Shown piece by piece: positions 17,006 through 26,807 of a DNA stretch of 64,000 nucleotides (its first letter is position 1; the number at the start of each line of letters is the position of its first letter). Origin of the DNA: Streptomyces coelicoflavus (GTDB lineage: Bacteria; Actinomycetota; Actinomycetes; Streptomycetales; Streptomycetaceae); the NCBI RefSeq assembly GCF_003112555.1, contig NZ_BEWB01000004.1:723822-787821 (forward strand). Reading direction: 5' to 3'. The position numbers and the translations under genes are program-made. The notes under the pieces were generated by a model, which did no database searches, was not told the origin of the DNA, and saw nothing but the letters and a program-made list of their open reading frames with translations.

Positions 17006-20000
17006 ATGAGCGACATGGCGGTGGCAGAGGCGACGCGGGCCGGGGGGCCGACGGCGGCCGTCCCCGTCGCGCTCGCGGCCGTCTTCCTGCCCGCGCCGCT
17101 TCCGCGCGAGGGACGGATCGCCTTCTGGGACCCCGACGGCGGGCCGGTGGCCGGCACCCCTGCCGGCGACGGATCCACCGGCGGCCTCACCGGAGCCGTG
17201 GGCGGGACCGAGATGGTCGGGGAAGCCGAGGGAGCCGAGGAAGCCGGGGCAGCCGTGGCCGGGCAGGAGGCCGGGGGAGCGGCCGCCGGGAGCGGGGGCG
17301 ACGGCCGACCCGGCGGGCCGACGGAGCTGACCGTCGTGCGGCCCCACGGCGCCGGAGTGCGCCGCAGGACCACGCCCGCGGTGACGCTGCCGCTCGCCGA
17401 GGCGCTGCCCCTCCTGGTACGGGCCCGGCACGACCCGGCCGCCCACCCGGCCACCGCCTGCTGGGGCGCGGCGGCCCTGCACGCCCTTCGGCTCACCGCG
17501 CGCGGCCGGCTGCTGCCCGGCCTGACCGCGACCGGGCAAGACGCCTGGCGGGCGGGCCCGCTCGACCCCGACGACATCGCGCACCTGCGGGCCGTGGCCG
17601 CCGCCCTGCCACCCGAGGGCCACGCGGTCCCGCTCGACGGCCCGGGACCGATCCGGCTGCCGGAGCCGGAGGCGCTGATCCGCGCCTTCCTGGACGCGGT
17701 CGCCGACACCCTGCCCCGTACCCCGGCCGCGCCCCACGCCTCGGGACGCCCGTTCGCCGCCCGCGGGGCCCAGCGTCTGCCCGACGCCCACGACTGGGCC
17801 GCGGAGGTCGCCGCGGGCATGGACGCGGGCGTACGGATCTCGCTCCGCCTCGACCTGTCCGCGTACGACCTGTTCGACCGGGACGAGGGCGCCGGCGCGG
17901 CCGGGGCGGGTGCCGGGAGCGGTGGCGTGCGCAACGCGGGCGCGGCCGTCGTCCAGGTGCACAGCCTCGCCGACCCCACCCTCGTGGCCGACGCCGCGGA
18001 CCTGTGGTCGGGGACGGCCGACGCGTCGTTCGGCCCCCGCGCGCGCGTGGACGCCGCGCTCGCGGTGCGGCGGGCGGCGCGCGTCTGGCCGCCGCTGGAC
18101 CGGCTCACCGAGCAGGACGTCCCCGACGTGCTCGCCCTGTCCGAGGAGGAGGTCACCGACCTGCTGGGTGTGGCGGCCGGCCGGCTCGCCGCCGCGGGTG
18201 TCGCCGTGCACTGGCCCCGCGACCTCGCCCAGGACATCACCGCGACCGCCGTGATCAGGACCGCGCCCGGCTCGGCGACCGACGGCACGGGCTTCTTCGA
18301 GAGCGAGGACCTGCTCCAGTTCCGCTGGCAGCTCGCGATCGGCGGGGACCCGCTCACCGAGGCCGAGATGGACACCCTGGCGGAGGCCCACCGTCCGGTC
18401 GTCCGGCTCCGCGACCGGTGGGTGCTGGTCGACCCGTCGCTCGTCCGCCGGGCCCGCAAGCGCGACCTGGGCCTGCTCGACCCGGTCGACGCCCTCTCCG
18501 TCGCCCTCACCGGCAGCGCGGAGGCCGACGGCGAGACGGTCGACGTGGTGCCCGTCGGCGCGCTGGCCGCCCTGCGCGACCGGCTCACTGCGGGCGTGCG
18601 CCCCGCCGAAGCACCGCCCGGCCTGCACGCCACCCTCCGCGACTACCAGCTGCGCGGCCTGGCCTGGCTCGACCTCATGACCTCGCTCGGTCTCGGCGGC
18701 TGCCTCGCCGACGACATGGGCCTCGGAAAGACCGTCACCGTCATCGCCCTGCACCTCAAGCGGGCCCGCACCGAGCCGACCCTCGTCGTCTGCCCGGCCT
18801 CCCTCCTGGGCAACTGGCAGCGGGAGATCGAGCGGTTCGCGCCCGGCGTCCCCGTCCGCCGCTTCCACGGCCCGGACCGCACCCTCGACGACCTGACCGG
18901 CGGCTTCGTCCTCACCACCTACGGCACGATGCGGTCCGCCGCCACGACCCTCGCCGAGCAGCCCTGGGGCATGGTCGTCGCGGACGAGGCCCAGCACGTG
19001 AAGAACCCCTACTCGGCGACGGCGAAGGCCCTGCGCACCATCCCGTCCCCGGCGCGGGTGGCCCTGACCGGCACCCCCGTGGAGAACAACCTCTCCGAGC
19101 TGTGGGCGCTGCTCGACTGGACCACCCCCGGACTGCTCGGCCCCCTGAAGTCGTTCCGCTCCCGGCACGCGCGCGCGGTGGAGAACGGTGAGGACGACCA
19201 GGCGGTGGAGCGCCTCGCCCGCCTCATCCGCCCCTTCCTGCTGCGCCGCAGGAAATCCGACCCGGGCATCGTCCCCGAGCTCCCGCCGAAGACCGAGACG
19301 GACCACCCCGTCCCGCTCACCCGGGAACAGGCCGCGCTGTACGAGGCGGTGGTGCGCGAGTCGATGCTCGCCATCGAGGAGGCCGAGGGCATGGGCCGCC
19401 GCGGCCTCGTCCTCAAGCTGCTGACCTCGCTGAAGCAGATCTGCGACCACCCCGCGCTGTTCCTGAAGGAGGCGCACCCGCCGGGCGGGACCGACCGGAT
19501 GACCGCCCGCTCGGGCAAACTCGCCCTGCTGGACGAGCTGCTGGACACGGTGCTCGCCGAGGACGGCTCGGCACTGGTCTTCACGCAGTACGTCGGCATG
19601 GCCCGCCTCATCACCTCCCACCTGGCCACCCGCGCGGTCCCGGTCGACCTGCTGCACGGCGGCACGCCGGTGCCGGAGCGCGAGCGGATGGTGGACCGCT
19701 TCCAGAGCGGGGCGACCCCCGTCCTCGTCCTGTCCCTGAAGGCCGCCGGCACCGGCCTGAACCTCACCCGCGCCGGCCACGTCGTCCACTTCGACCGCTG
19801 GTGGAACCCGGCGGTGGAGGAACAGGCCACCGACCGCGCCTACCGCATCGGCCAGACCCAGCCGGTCCAGGTCCACCGGCTCATCACCGAGGGCACGGTC
19901 GAGGACCGCATCGCCGAGATGCTCCAGTCCAAGCGGGCCCTGGCCGACGCGATCCTCGGCTCCGGCGAGGCGGCCCTCACCGAACTGACGGCCCGTGAAC

Positions 20001-20035
20001 TGTCCGACCTCGTCTCCCTGAGGAGGCCGTCATGA
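17006..20035 (+). CDS. SNF2-family DEAD/DEAH-box helicase
   Basis: 1009 residues from ATG 17006, nine bases after GGGAGGTGA. The first ~440 residues are a variable bacterial SNF2-associated region with a Gly/Ala-rich insert near 45-110. The ATPase core follows: DDMGLGKT (motif I), DEAQHVKNP (motif II), TGTPVENN (III), then the second lobe with VFTQYVGM and the SNF2 ending DRAYRIGQ. Likely an ATP-driven remodeller of protein-DNA complexes. Its stop overlaps the SWIM-finger gene (ATGA), a standard bacterial pairing. Confidence 0.93.
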   Translation: MSDMAVAEATRAGGPTAAVPVALAAVFLPAPLPREGRIAFWDPDGGPVAGTPAGDGSTGGLTGAVGGTEMVGEAEGAEEAGAAVAGQEAGGAAAGSGGDGRPGGPTELTVVRPHGAGVRRRTTPAVTLPLAEALPLLVRARHDPAAHPATACWGAAALHALRLTARGRLLPGLTATGQDAWRAGPLDPDDIAHLRAVAAALPPEGHAVPLDGPGPIRLPEPEALIRAFLDAVADTLPRTPAAPHASGRPFAARGAQRLPDAHDWAAEVAAGMDAGVRISLRLDLSAYDLFDRDEGAGAAGAGAGSGGVRNAGAAVVQVHSLADPTLVADAADLWSGTADASFGPRARVDAALAVRRAARVWPPLDRLTEQDVPDVLALSEEEVTDLLGVAAGRLAAAGVAVHWPRDLAQDITATAVIRTAPGSATDGTGFFESEDLLQFRWQLAIGGDPLTEAEMDTLAEAHRPVVRLRDRWVLVDPSLVRRARKRDLGLLDPVDALSVALTGSAEADGETVDVVPVGALAALRDRLTAGVRPAEAPPGLHATLRDYQLRGLAWLDLMTSLGLGGCLADDMGLGKTVTVIALHLKRARTEPTLVVCPASLLGNWQREIERFAPGVPVRRFHGPDRTLDDLTGGFVLTTYGTMRSAATTLAEQPWGMVVADEAQHVKNPYSATAKALRTIPSPARVALTGTPVENNLSELWALLDWTTPGLLGPLKSFRSRHARAVENGEDDQAVERLARLIRPFLLRRRKSDPGIVPELPPKTETDHPVPLTREQAALYEAVVRESMLAIEEAEGMGRRGLVLKLLTSLKQICDHPALFLKEAHPPGGTDRMTARSGKLALLDELLDTVLAEDGSALVFTQYVGMARLITSHLATRAVPVDLLHGGTPVPERERMVDRFQSGATPVLVLSLKAAGTGLNLTRAGHVVHFDRWWNPAVEEQATDRAYRIGQTQPVQVHRLITEGTVEDRIAEMLQSKRALADAILGSGEAALTELTARELSDLVSLRRPS

Positions 20036-22836
20036 CCCCCCGGCCCGCCGACGAGGCCCGCCGCGCCCTGCGGGAGGCACGCGAGCGCGGCGAGTGTACG
20101 GGCGCGGACGGGGAGCGCGGGGCGCCGGCACCGTCGGCGCCGGCCCAGGACCGGGAGGACTGCCCGGACCGGACACCGGCGGAGCGTCCCGCGTCGCGCC
20201 CCGGGGACATCGCGCGCGCCGCGCTGCGCGGCGCACGGACCGCACGGCACACGGGGGCGGACGCTGTCGAGGACGGTACCGACGCCCTCGACGCCCCGGG
20301 CACTCCGTCACGTCCGGAGGGCCCTGAGGGACGGGCGGGTTCGACAGGGCCGGGAGAACCGAACCCGGGAGTCCAGGATGCGGGGGATCCGGCAGGCGGC
20401 GGCGCGCCCCAGGGTTCGGGGAAACCGACGGCCGCGGGCGGGAAAGCGGACCGGTACGGCGACATGACCGAGCCGGCCGGCCGGACCGTACCCGACGGGG
20501 CGCCCCTTCCCGGCTCCGCCGACCGGGACGACAGCCGGCCGGCGGACGTGGCGCGTGAGGCGCTGCGGGCGGCCCGCCGGCAGGCGAAGGCGGAAGCGGC
20601 GAGCGGGCGCGGGCCGGCCGGAAGCGCGGCGAGCGCCCGGCGGACGCCCCCTCCGGCCGCTCGTGGGCGTCGGCCGGGCGGCGCGGACACCGCCGACGCC
20701 CGTGCCCGCGCCGTACGGGACTTCGCCGCGGACGCGTTCCGGCTGCCCCCGGAGGCGGACCCGGCCGGGGACGCGACGCACTCCGGGGACGCCCCGGCTG
20801 CCGGGAGCCCGGCCGGTGGCCCCTCCGGCGCGGACCGGGCGGCCTCGTACCCGGAGCGGGGCACGTCGCCCGACGCAGGTCCCGTTACGGGGCCCACTGC
20901 CGCTCCGCACGCCAGGGACACGGCGAGCGCCGAGGGCGGGGCAACCGCTTCCGAACAGCCGGGACATGCCGGGCGCGCGGCGCACACCGAGGGTGGGGAA
21001 CCCGGGCCCGGGGGGCCGGGACACGCCGCCCATATGGCGAGCCCCGAGAGCCTGCCCGCCGGTCCCGTGCGGTCGGGGCATGCCCTGCACGCGGTGAGCC
21101 CCGAAGGTTCGCGGTCCGGTCCTGAGGGGCCGGGACATGCTCGGCGCGCGGCGCACACCGAGGGTGGGGAACCCGGGCCCGGGGGTCCGGGCCACGCCGC
21201 TCATATGGCGAGCCCCGAGAGCCTGCCCGCCGACCCTGAGCAGTCGGGGCATGCCTCGCGCGCGGGGAGCCTCGAAGGGGCGTCGCCCGCTTCCGAGCCG
21301 CTGGGACGTTTCTCGCGCGCGGGGAGCCTTGAAGGGGTGTGGCCCGCTCCCGAGTGGCCGGAGCATGCACCGCGCTCGGCGAGCCTCGAAGGGGCGTCGC
21401 CCGCCTCCGAGCCGCTGGGACGTTTCTCGCGCGCGGAGAGCTCCGAAGGGGCGTCGTCCGCCACCGAGCGGTCGGGGCGCCCGCGGGACCCGGCGCACCC
21501 GGCGGCGGCGGGCGGCCGGGAGCCTCACTCCGCACCGGCCGCGCAAGCCCGCGCCCCCCGCTCGATGGCGGCCCCGGACCGTGACGGCGATCTCCGGCGC
21601 ACCTTTCCCGCGCTTCCGCCCCGCAGGGCCGTGGACGAGGGATTCGCCGGGACCTGGTGGGGCAACGCCTGGGTGCGGGCGCTGGAGGAGGGCGCCCTGG
21701 ACGTCGCGAGGCTGGAGCGCGGGCGCGGGTACGCCGAGGGGGGACACGTGGACGCCATCACCGTGACGCCCGGGCTGGTCCTCGCCTACGTGCAGGGCAG
21801 CCGCGCCCGGCCGTACCGCGTCCAGGTGCGGCTGCGCACGCTCGGCGACGCGGACTGGGACCGGTTCCTGGACGCCGCCGTGGAGCGGCCCGGACACATC
21901 GCCGCCCTGCTCGACAAGGAGCTTCCCCACTCCCTGGCCGACCTCGCCGACCGCGGCGTCCCGCTGCTTCCCGGCCCCGGCGACCTCACCCCGCAGTGCA
22001 GCTGCCCCGACTCCGGCCACCCCTGCAAGCACGCCGCCGCCCTCTGCTACCAGACGGCGCGTCTGCTCGACGCCGACCCCTTCGTGCTCCTCCTGCTGCG
22101 CGGCCGGGGCGAACGCGCGCTGCTCGACGCCCTGTCCCGGCGGAACGCGGCCCGCGCGGCACGCGCCGCCCAGGACCGGGGACCGGCGCCGCTGCCCGGA
22201 CTCCGGGCCGGTGAGGTCCTGGCCCGGCGCGCCCTGCCGCCCCTCCCGGCGCCGCTGCCCGCGCCCCCGCATCCCGAACAGCCCCCGGCCTACCCGGCCG
22301 CCCCCGGCGGTCCCGATCCGTTCGCCCTGGACCAGCTCGCCACCGACGCGGCCGCCCGTGCCCACGCCCTGCTCACCACCGGACGCGACCCGGTCGGCAC
22401 GCTGACGCTGTGGCAGGACGCCGTCCGCCTCGCCGCGGCACGCCCCGGCTCAGGGCTCACCGCGGGCACCCGCGCGCTCTACGCGTCCCTCGCCTCGGCC
22501 GCCGGGCGCGACACGGCCGAGCTGGCGCGGGCCGTCGCCGCCTGGCGGCAGGGCGGACCCCAGGGACTCGACGTCCTGGAGGAGCCGTGGGACCCGCCGG
22601 CCGGCCGTTTCGACCGCGCCCGCCCCCTGCTGCTCGCCGCCGACCTCCCCGCCTTCCGCCCCTGGCGCAACCACCTCACCCACCCCCGGGGCCACGTCCA
22701 GCTCAGACTCGGCCGGTCGGGGCTGTGGTACGCGTACGAGTCGGAGCCCGGCCGCGAGGACTGGTGGCCGCGCGGCACCCCCGACCTCGACCCGGTCGGC
22801 GCCCTGACCGGCCTGGGCACCCGAGTCGACCTCTGA
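20032..22836 (+). CDS. SWIM zinc-finger protein with 19-residue repeats
   Basis: 934 residues. The SWIM finger CSCPDSGHPCKHAA (CxCx-n-CxH) is at about residue 660, in a conserved core that starts near residue 525 (FAGTWWGNAWVRALE). The first ~510 residues are unlike the usual family member: disordered, rich in Ala, Gly, Pro, Glu and Arg, with ten tandem 19-residue repeats at about 292-481. It is coupled to the SNF2 helicase and probably acts with it on DNA. The reverse strand is also open over long stretches, a by-product of GC bias. Confidence 0.88.
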   Translation: MTPRPADEARRALREARERGECTGADGERGAPAPSAPAQDREDCPDRTPAERPASRPGDIARAALRGARTARHTGADAVEDGTDALDAPGTPSRPEGPEGRAGSTGPGEPNPGVQDAGDPAGGGAPQGSGKPTAAGGKADRYGDMTEPAGRTVPDGAPLPGSADRDDSRPADVAREALRAARRQAKAEAASGRGPAGSAASARRTPPPAARGRRPGGADTADARARAVRDFAADAFRLPPEADPAGDATHSGDAPAAGSPAGGPSGADRAASYPERGTSPDAGPVTGPTAAPHARDTASAEGGATASEQPGHAGRAAHTEGGEPGPGGPGHAAHMASPESLPAGPVRSGHALHAVSPEGSRSGPEGPGHARRAAHTEGGEPGPGGPGHAAHMASPESLPADPEQSGHASRAGSLEGASPASEPLGRFSRAGSLEGVWPAPEWPEHAPRSASLEGASPASEPLGRFSRAESSEGASSATERSGRPRDPAHPAAAGGREPHSAPAAQARAPRSMAAPDRDGDLRRTFPALPPRRAVDEGFAGTWWGNAWVRALEEGALDVARLERGRGYAEGGHVDAITVTPGLVLAYVQGSRARPYRVQVRLRTLGDADWDRFLDAAVERPGHIAALLDKELPHSLADLADRGVPLLPGPGDLTPQCSCPDSGHPCKHAAALCYQTARLLDADPFVLLLLRGRGERALLDALSRRNAARAARAAQDRGPAPLPGLRAGEVLARRALPPLPAPLPAPPHPEQPPAYPAAPGGPDPFALDQLATDAAARAHALLTTGRDPVGTLTLWQDAVRLAAARPGSGLTAGTRALYASLASAAGRDTAELARAVAAWRQGGPQGLDVLEEPWDPPAGRFDRARPLLLAADLPAFRPWRNHLTHPRGHVQLRLGRSGLWYAYESEPGREDWWPRGTPDLDPVGALTGLGTRVDL
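20905..21474. repeat. 57-bp in-frame minisatellite (10 units)
   Basis: Ten consecutive 57-base units, each 19 codons. Consensus G-H-A-x-R-A-x-S-x-E-G-x-x-P-x-x-x-x-P. The unit starting at 20962 and the one at 21133 are nearly identical at DNA level, as are the units around 21267 and 21381, which shows both three-unit and two-unit higher-order duplication. No unit breaks the frame. Confidence 0.85.
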
Positions 22837-22930
22837 GCCGAGCTCCCGGCGGACCTCGCAGTCGACCGCTGACTCCCGGGCACGAAGGGGGCGTTGTCTT
22901 CCGCCGACCGGATGTATAGCCTCATGGCAT

Positions 22931-22943
22931 GTGACATTGCACA
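22931..22943. promoter_or_regulatory. candidate GntR/FCD operator before hydroxyproline operon
   Basis: GTGACATTGCACA, 31 bases before the TTG start. GTGACATTG recurs (reverse strand) in the promoter of the GntR gene at 31242-31253, and CATTGCACAG recurs upstream of the collagenase at 30352-30361. Confidence 0.5.
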
Positions 22944-22973
22944 GACGCGGTGTGGCACACGGAGGAGGAGCCG

Positions 22974-24146
22974 TTGACCCTCAAGGTCGTCGTCGTGGGC
23001 GCGGGAGTCGTCGGAGCCGCCTGCGCCTACCACGCCGCCTCGGCGGGCCTGGACGTCACGGTCGTCGACCGCGGACCCGTGGGCGCCGGGACGACGAGCC
23101 GCGGAGAGGGCAACGTCCTCCTCTCCGACAAGGAACCCGGCCCCGAACTCGCCCTGGCCCACCTGAGCCGCACCCTGTGGGACGAGGCCGGCCGGGAGCT
23201 CGGCCCCGACTCACTCGAACTCGAGCCCAAGGGCGGCCTGGTCGTCGCGAGCACCGCCGAAAGCCTCACCGCGCTCGGCGAGTTCGCCGCCCGGCAGGAG
23301 GCGGCCGGTGTCCGCGTCGAGCCGGTCGAGAGCGTGCGGGACCTCGAACCCCACCTCGCGCCCGGGATCCCCGGCGGCATCCACTACCCGCAGGACGCCC
23401 AGGTCCAGCCGGTGCTGGCGGCGGCCGCACTGCTGCGAGCCGCCGTACGGCACGGCGCGCGCTTCCGCACCGGCGAGGTCTCCGGCGCCGTGACCGCCCG
23501 GGACGGCGGCCGGATCACCGGCGTCCGCACGGCCGCCGGTGACGTCCTGCCCGCCGACGCCGTCGTCAACGCCGCCGGGACCTGGGGCGGCGAGGTCGGC
23601 CGGCGGCTCGGCGCACCCGTCGAGGTGCTGCCCCGCCGCGGCTTCGTCCTGGTGACCGAACCGCTGCCGCCGATGGTCCGGCACAAGGTCTACTCCGCCG
23701 ACTACGTCGCCAACGTCGCCTCCTCCGACGCCGGTCTGGAGACCTCCTGCGTCGTGGAGGGCACGCGCGGCGGCACGATCCTCATCGGCGCCAGCCGCGA
23801 ACGCGTCGGCTTCGACACCACGATGAACACCGCCGTGGTCGCCAGGCTCGCCGCACAGGCGTGCCGGCTCTTCCCCTTTCTGCGCGGAGTCCACCTGATG
23901 CGCGCCTACCGCGGATTCCGGCCGTACTGTCCCGACCATCTGCCGGTCGTCGGCCCCGACCCGCGCGTGCCGGGCGTCGTGCACGCCTGCGGTCACGAGG
24001 GCGCGGGCATCGGCCTCGCCCCCGCGACCGGTGCGCTGGTGACGGCCCACCTGCTCGGCCGCCCCTGGCGCGGCGCCGACCCGGCCGCGCACACCGGTCT
24101 TCTCCCCGACCGTTTCCTCGCCCCGGAGGTGCGCCCCAGTGAGTGA
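22974..24146 (+). CDS. FAD-dependent amino-acid oxidase-like, D-hydroxyproline dehydrogenase subunit
   Basis: 390 residues. I choose TTG 22974 because a GGAGGAGGAG run sits just before it and the protein then opens with the FAD-binding loop (VVVVGAGVVGAACAYHAA); GTG 22950 is in frame but has no ribosome site. DAO/glycine-oxidase fold, C-terminal FAD contact HACGHEGAGIGLAPATG. With the next two genes it matches the three-subunit D-hydroxyproline dehydrogenase (LhpBEF/HcnABC type) that oxidises cis-4-hydroxy-D-proline to pyrroline-4-hydroxy-2-carboxylate. The three genes overlap. Confidence 0.85.
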   Translation: MTLKVVVVGAGVVGAACAYHAASAGLDVTVVDRGPVGAGTTSRGEGNVLLSDKEPGPELALAHLSRTLWDEAGRELGPDSLELEPKGGLVVASTAESLTALGEFAARQEAAGVRVEPVESVRDLEPHLAPGIPGGIHYPQDAQVQPVLAAAALLRAAVRHGARFRTGEVSGAVTARDGGRITGVRTAAGDVLPADAVVNAAGTWGGEVGRRLGAPVEVLPRRGFVLVTEPLPPMVRHKVYSADYVANVASSDAGLETSCVVEGTRGGTILIGASRERVGFDTTMNTAVVARLAAQACRLFPFLRGVHLMRAYRGFRPYCPDHLPVVGPDPRVPGVVHACGHEGAGIGLAPATGALVTAHLLGRPWRGADPAAHTGLLPDRFLAPEVRPSE

Positions 24147-24393
24147 GATCACCGTCGACGGTGAGCCGTTGCCGTTCGTCGAGGGACAGACCGTCGCCGC
24201 GGCCCTCGTCGCCGCGGGCCGGGTCGCCTGGCGCAGTACCCGCGTGGGACACCGCCCGCGTGGCGTCTTCTGCGGCATCGGCGTCTGCTTCGACTGCCTC
24301 CTGACGATCGACGGCACCGGCGGGCAGCGCGCCTGCCTGGTGCCGGCCCGGCCCGGCATGACCGTCACGACGCGGGAGGACGACGATGAATGA
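24139..24393 (+). CDS. small [2Fe-2S] subunit of D-hydroxyproline dehydrogenase
   Basis: 84 residues. The plant-ferredoxin-like cluster motif is FCGIGVCFDC plus the later Cys in QRACLVP. Short proteins of this kind (LhpF/HcnA type) are the electron-transfer subunit between two flavoproteins. It overlaps the upstream oxidase by eight bases and the downstream flavoprotein by eight, so all three should be made in fixed ratio. Confidence 0.87.
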   Translation: MSEITVDGEPLPFVEGQTVAAALVAAGRVAWRSTRVGHRPRGVFCGIGVCFDCLLTIDGTGGQRACLVPARPGMTVTTREDDDE

Positions 24394-25912
24394 GCCGGCG
24401 GATCTCGTCGTCGTGGGCGCGGGCCCGGCCGGACTGGCGGCCACGGCCACGGCGCTGTCCGGCGGACTGCGCGTCGTGCTGGTGGACTCCGGCACCACCG
24501 TCGGCGGCCAGTACTGGCGGCACCCGCCGGAGCACGCCCGAGCGGCCATCGCGACCGGGGACCTGCACCACGGACTGCGTACCTACCGTGCCCTGTGCCG
24601 GGCGTTGGCGGCGCACCGGGCGGCGGGCCGGCTCGACCTCCTCCTCGGGCACCACGCGTGGTCCGCCGTCCGCGAGGGCGACGGCTTCGCGGTCCATGCG
24701 GTCGACCGCCGAGACGCGCCTCGGGAGACCACGGTCGTCCTGCGGGCGCCGCGGCTCCTCGTGGCCACCGGCGCCTACGACCGGCAACTGCCCTTCCCCG
24801 GCTGGGACCTGCCCGGGGTCCTGACCGCCGGCGGACTCCAGGCGCTCCTCAAGGGCGGCGGGGTGGCGGCCGGGAGCCGCGTGGCGCTGGGCGGCACCGG
24901 CCCGTTCCTGCTGCCGGTGGCCGCCGGTCTCGCCGCGCGCGGCGTCGAGGTCGTCGCGGTGTGCGAGGCGGCCCACCCGCGGGCCTGGCTGCGGCACCCC
25001 GTCCCCCTGCTGCGCAACCCGGGCAAGTGGGCCGAGGGAGCCGGATACGCCGCCACGCTCGCCCGCCACCGCGTCCCCGTCCGCCCGCGCACGGCGATCG
25101 TCGCGGCGGAAGGCGGCGCACGCGTGTCGGCGGTGCGGATCGCCTCGCTGGCGCCCGACGGCAGCCCGCGCCCGGGTACGGAACGCCGCGTCGAGGTCGA
25201 CGCCGTGGGCGTCGGCTGGGGCTTCACACCCCAACTCGACCTGCTGGTCCCCCTCGGCTGCGCCCTCACGGAGTCGGCGGACGGCAACGCGGTGGCCGCC
25301 GTCGACGCGGACCAGCGCACCACCGTCCCCGGCCTCTACACCGCGGGGGAGACCTGCGGTGTGGGCGGCGCGGCGCTCGCCGTGAACGAGGGCCGGTTGG
25401 CCGCGCGGTCGGTCCTCGCCGACTCCGGCACCGACCCCGCACCGGCGAACCGGCCCCCGACCGCGCTGCGTTCGGCGGTGGCACGGCAACGCGCCTTCGC
25501 CCGGGCGATGGCGCTGGCCCACCCGGTCCCTCCCGCCTGGCCCGAGTGGCTCACCGACGGGACCGTCGTGTGCCGCTGCGAGGAGGTGACCGCGGGAGCG
25601 GTCCGGGCCGCCCGTGCCGACGGCGCCCACGACCACCGGCAGGTCAAGCAGCTGACCCGGGCCGGCATGGGCTGGTGCCAGGGGCGGATGTGCGGACCCG
25701 CCGTGCACTGCCTCACGGCGCGGGGGCGGGCCTACGAGCCCGCGGAACGGCTCGTCGCGACACCCGTCACCCTCGGGGCGCTCGCCGACCTCGACGAAGG
25801 ACCGCAGACACCGCAGACACCGCAGTCACCGCGGGCAGCACAGTCACCGCGGGCAGCACAGGCACAGCAGGCACCGACGGACAACGGTCACACCGACAAG
25901 GAGTGTTCATGA
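24386..25912 (+). CDS. FAD/NAD-binding subunit of D-hydroxyproline dehydrogenase
   Basis: 508 residues. Two dinucleotide-binding regions: VVVGAGPAGLAATATAL at the N-terminus and a second near residue 165 (RVALGGTGPFLLPVAAGL). The C-terminal third has a BFD-like [2Fe-2S] site, CRCEEVT then WCQGRMC. This matches the LhpE/HcnB-type subunit. The last ~45 residues are Pro/Gln/Ala-rich repeats (TPQTPQSPRAAQSPRAAQ) encoded by short DNA repeats around 25801-25870, probably a recent expansion. Confidence 0.87.
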   Translation: MNEPADLVVVGAGPAGLAATATALSGGLRVVLVDSGTTVGGQYWRHPPEHARAAIATGDLHHGLRTYRALCRALAAHRAAGRLDLLLGHHAWSAVREGDGFAVHAVDRRDAPRETTVVLRAPRLLVATGAYDRQLPFPGWDLPGVLTAGGLQALLKGGGVAAGSRVALGGTGPFLLPVAAGLAARGVEVVAVCEAAHPRAWLRHPVPLLRNPGKWAEGAGYAATLARHRVPVRPRTAIVAAEGGARVSAVRIASLAPDGSPRPGTERRVEVDAVGVGWGFTPQLDLLVPLGCALTESADGNAVAAVDADQRTTVPGLYTAGETCGVGGAALAVNEGRLAARSVLADSGTDPAPANRPPTALRSAVARQRAFARAMALAHPVPPAWPEWLTDGTVVCRCEEVTAGAVRAARADGAHDHRQVKQLTRAGMGWCQGRMCGPAVHCLTARGRAYEPAERLVATPVTLGALADLDEGPQTPQTPQSPRAAQSPRAAQAQQAPTDNGHTDKECS

Positions 25913-26805
25913 GCGAGACCCGCAAGCCCTGGCACGGCGTCATCGTCGCGACCAGCCTGCCGTTCCACGACGATCTCTCGGTCGACTTCGGCGCCTACGG
26001 CGAGAGCGTCGCCCACCTCGCCGAGCAGGGCATGCACGGCGTCGCGCCCAACGGGTCGCTGGGCGAGTACCAGACCCTCACGTACGAGGAGCGCGACCGC
26101 GTCGTCGAGACCGCCGTCGCCCACGCCCCCGCCGGGTTCACCGTCATGCCGGGCGTCGGCGCCTACGGCGGCGAGGAGGCCAGGCGGCACGCCCAGTTCG
26201 CCAAGGACGCGGGCTGCCAGGCGGTCATGTGCCTGCCGCCCAACGCCTACCGCGCCGACGACCGCGCCGTACTCGAGCACTTCGAGGCGGTGGCCTCGGT
26301 GGGCCTGCCCGTCACCGCGTACAACAACCCCATCGACACCAAGGTGGACCTGCGCCCCGACCTGCTGGCCAAGCTGCACGCCGAAGGGTTCGTGGTCGGC
26401 GTCAAGGAGTTCTCCGGCGACGTCCGGCGCTGCTACGAGATCTCCGAACTGGCCCCCGGACTCGACCTCATGATCGGCACCGACGACACCGTCCTCGAGG
26501 TCGCCCTCGCCGGCGCCAAGGGCTGGGTCGCCGGTTACCCGCAGGTCTTCCCCCGGGCCTGCCTCGCCCTGTACGAGGCGTCCGTCCGGGGCGACCTGGA
26601 GACGGCACTGCCGCTCTACCGGCGACTGCACCCGGTGCTGCGGTGGGACAGCAAGACGGAGTTCGTCCAGGCCATCAAGCTCGGCCAGGAGATGACCGGC
26701 CGCCGCGGTGGCGGGTGCCGGCCGCCGCGGCAGCCGCTGGACCCTCAGACGGAGGCCGTCGTGCGCGCCGCCACCCAGGCCCTGATCGACGCGGGGGTGA
26801 ACTGA
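25909..26805 (+). CDS. DHDPS-family pyrroline-4-hydroxy-2-carboxylate deaminase
   Basis: 298 residues, AAGGAG just before the ATG, which overlaps the previous stop. TIM-barrel of the dihydrodipicolinate synthase/N-acetylneuraminate lyase family; Schiff-base Lys166 in VGVKEFSGD, Tyr in TAYNNPID and the loop APNGSLGEYQTLT. In hydroxyproline operons this family member deaminates pyrroline-4-hydroxy-2-carboxylate to 2-oxoglutarate semialdehyde (LhpC type). The operon position makes this more likely than lysine synthesis. Confidence 0.87.
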   Translation: MSETRKPWHGVIVATSLPFHDDLSVDFGAYGESVAHLAEQGMHGVAPNGSLGEYQTLTYEERDRVVETAVAHAPAGFTVMPGVGAYGGEEARRHAQFAKDAGCQAVMCLPPNAYRADDRAVLEHFEAVASVGLPVTAYNNPIDTKVDLRPDLLAKLHAEGFVVGVKEFSGDVRRCYEISELAPGLDLMIGTDDTVLEVALAGAKGWVAGYPQVFPRACLALYEASVRGDLETALPLYRRLHPVLRWDSKTEFVQAIKLGQEMTGRRGGGCRPPRQPLDPQTEAVVRAATQALIDAGVN

Positions 26806-26807
26806 CG

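Noticed and set aside
16877..19876. 999-codon ORF antisense to the SNF2 helicase
   Set aside because: Produced by high GC in the opposite frame; no domain, and the plus strand has a full set of SNF2 motifs.
20308..22365. 685-codon antisense ORF over the SWIM gene
   Set aside because: Low-complexity Arg/Gly/Pro translation of the repeat region; no motif and wrong codon-position GC bias.
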